NCBI GenBank assembly: GCA_937890135.1
Contig: CALBYC010000092.1
Coordinates: 1 to 14,926 of the forward strand
Direction: 5' to 3'
DNA length: 14,926 bases
DNA from: an uncultured Parabacteroides sp.
GTDB taxonomy: Bacteria; Bacteroidota; Bacteroidia; Bacteroidales; Tannerellaceae
A program made the translations under genes and the position numbers. Position 1 is the first letter of the stretch, and the number at the start of each line of letters is the position of its first letter. This document shows, piece after piece, positions 14,873-14,926 of the stretch. The notes beneath the pieces were generated by a model that was not told the DNA's origin, did not search any database, and saw nothing but the letters and a program-made list of their open reading frames with translations.

Positions 14873-14926
14873 ATGTCAGAAGAAAGGAAAACAATTTACT
14901 TGTGCCTTGCCCACATGAGCGGGGCC
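14873..14926 (+). CDS. Start of a DegT/DnrJ/EryC1/StrS-family aminotransferase (3' partial)
   Basis: The last 18 codons read MSEERKTIYLCLAHMSGA and run off the window. The pattern IYLCLAHMSG is the typical N-terminus of PLP-dependent sugar aminotransferases of this family in Bacteroidales, where a conserved FDTNWVVPLGPNV-type segment would follow outside the window. Members make amino sugars for surface polysaccharides and glycoproteins. The ATG at 14873 is the only sensible start, preceded by an A-rich leader. The call rests on a short segment read by eye, and the rest of the gene is not visible. If right, a surface glycan locus may begin just past the edge. Confidence 0.6.
   Translation, partial: MSEERKTIYLCLAHMSGA

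Noticed and set aside
1..14926. CRISPR arrays, tRNA or rRNA genes, complete insertion sequences
   Set aside because: Reading both strands showed no regularly spaced repeats, no cloverleaf candidates and no transposase frames.

Overview
The window looks like Bacteroidales (phylum Bacteroidota). The evidence is the LpxC-FabZ fusion, the STN-type TonB receptor with its FecR and DUF4249 partners, and several intergenic matches to the Bacteroidales -7 promoter element TAnnTTTG. No genus is assigned.

Layout. Positions 2-1994 (+) hold lipid A biosynthesis: the 3' part of a fused lpxC-fabZ gene and then lpxA, ending in a hairpin terminator. Positions 2264-5558 (-) hold the translation operon thrS-infC-rpmI-rplT, with a near-ideal promoter before thrS and a strong intrinsic terminator after rplT. 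Between the two converging terminators is a 150-base structured element closed by an 11-base perfect inverted repeat. Positions 5729-6616 (+) encode an AraC-family regulator, which converges on a DUF308/HdeD-type membrane protein (6694-7230, -). Positions 7304-11856 (-) form a tight three-gene unit: fecR-like anti-sigma factor, STN-domain TonB-dependent receptor, DUF4249 lipoprotein. No sigma factor gene is present. dnaX (11988-13736, +) is divergent from that unit and carries a run of nine A just after the clamp-loader core. A slip in either direction there would make a short gamma-like protein.

From the dnaX stop to about 14803 lies a strip of decayed accessory genes. First comes the C-terminal half of an AAA/DUF4143 ATPase that begins abruptly behind the dnaX stop. 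Then, on the minus strand, comes a RelB/DinJ-type antitoxin broken by a stop codon, running into what looks like the first residues of a PIN toxin. The last 54 bases appear to be the start of a DegT/DnrJ/EryC1/StrS-family aminotransferase running off the window.

How the genes work together. LpxC-FabZ and LpxA share (3R)-hydroxyacyl-ACP chemistry: FabZ competes for the acyl donor that LpxA uses, and LpxC acts on the LpxA product. ThrS, IF3, L35 and L20 are the classic translation cluster. FecR plus an STN receptor implies signalling from outer membrane to cytoplasm through a sigma factor encoded elsewhere. No complete new system is evident. The points most worth checking are the dnaX slippage site, the structured element behind rplT, and the decayed island behind dnaX.
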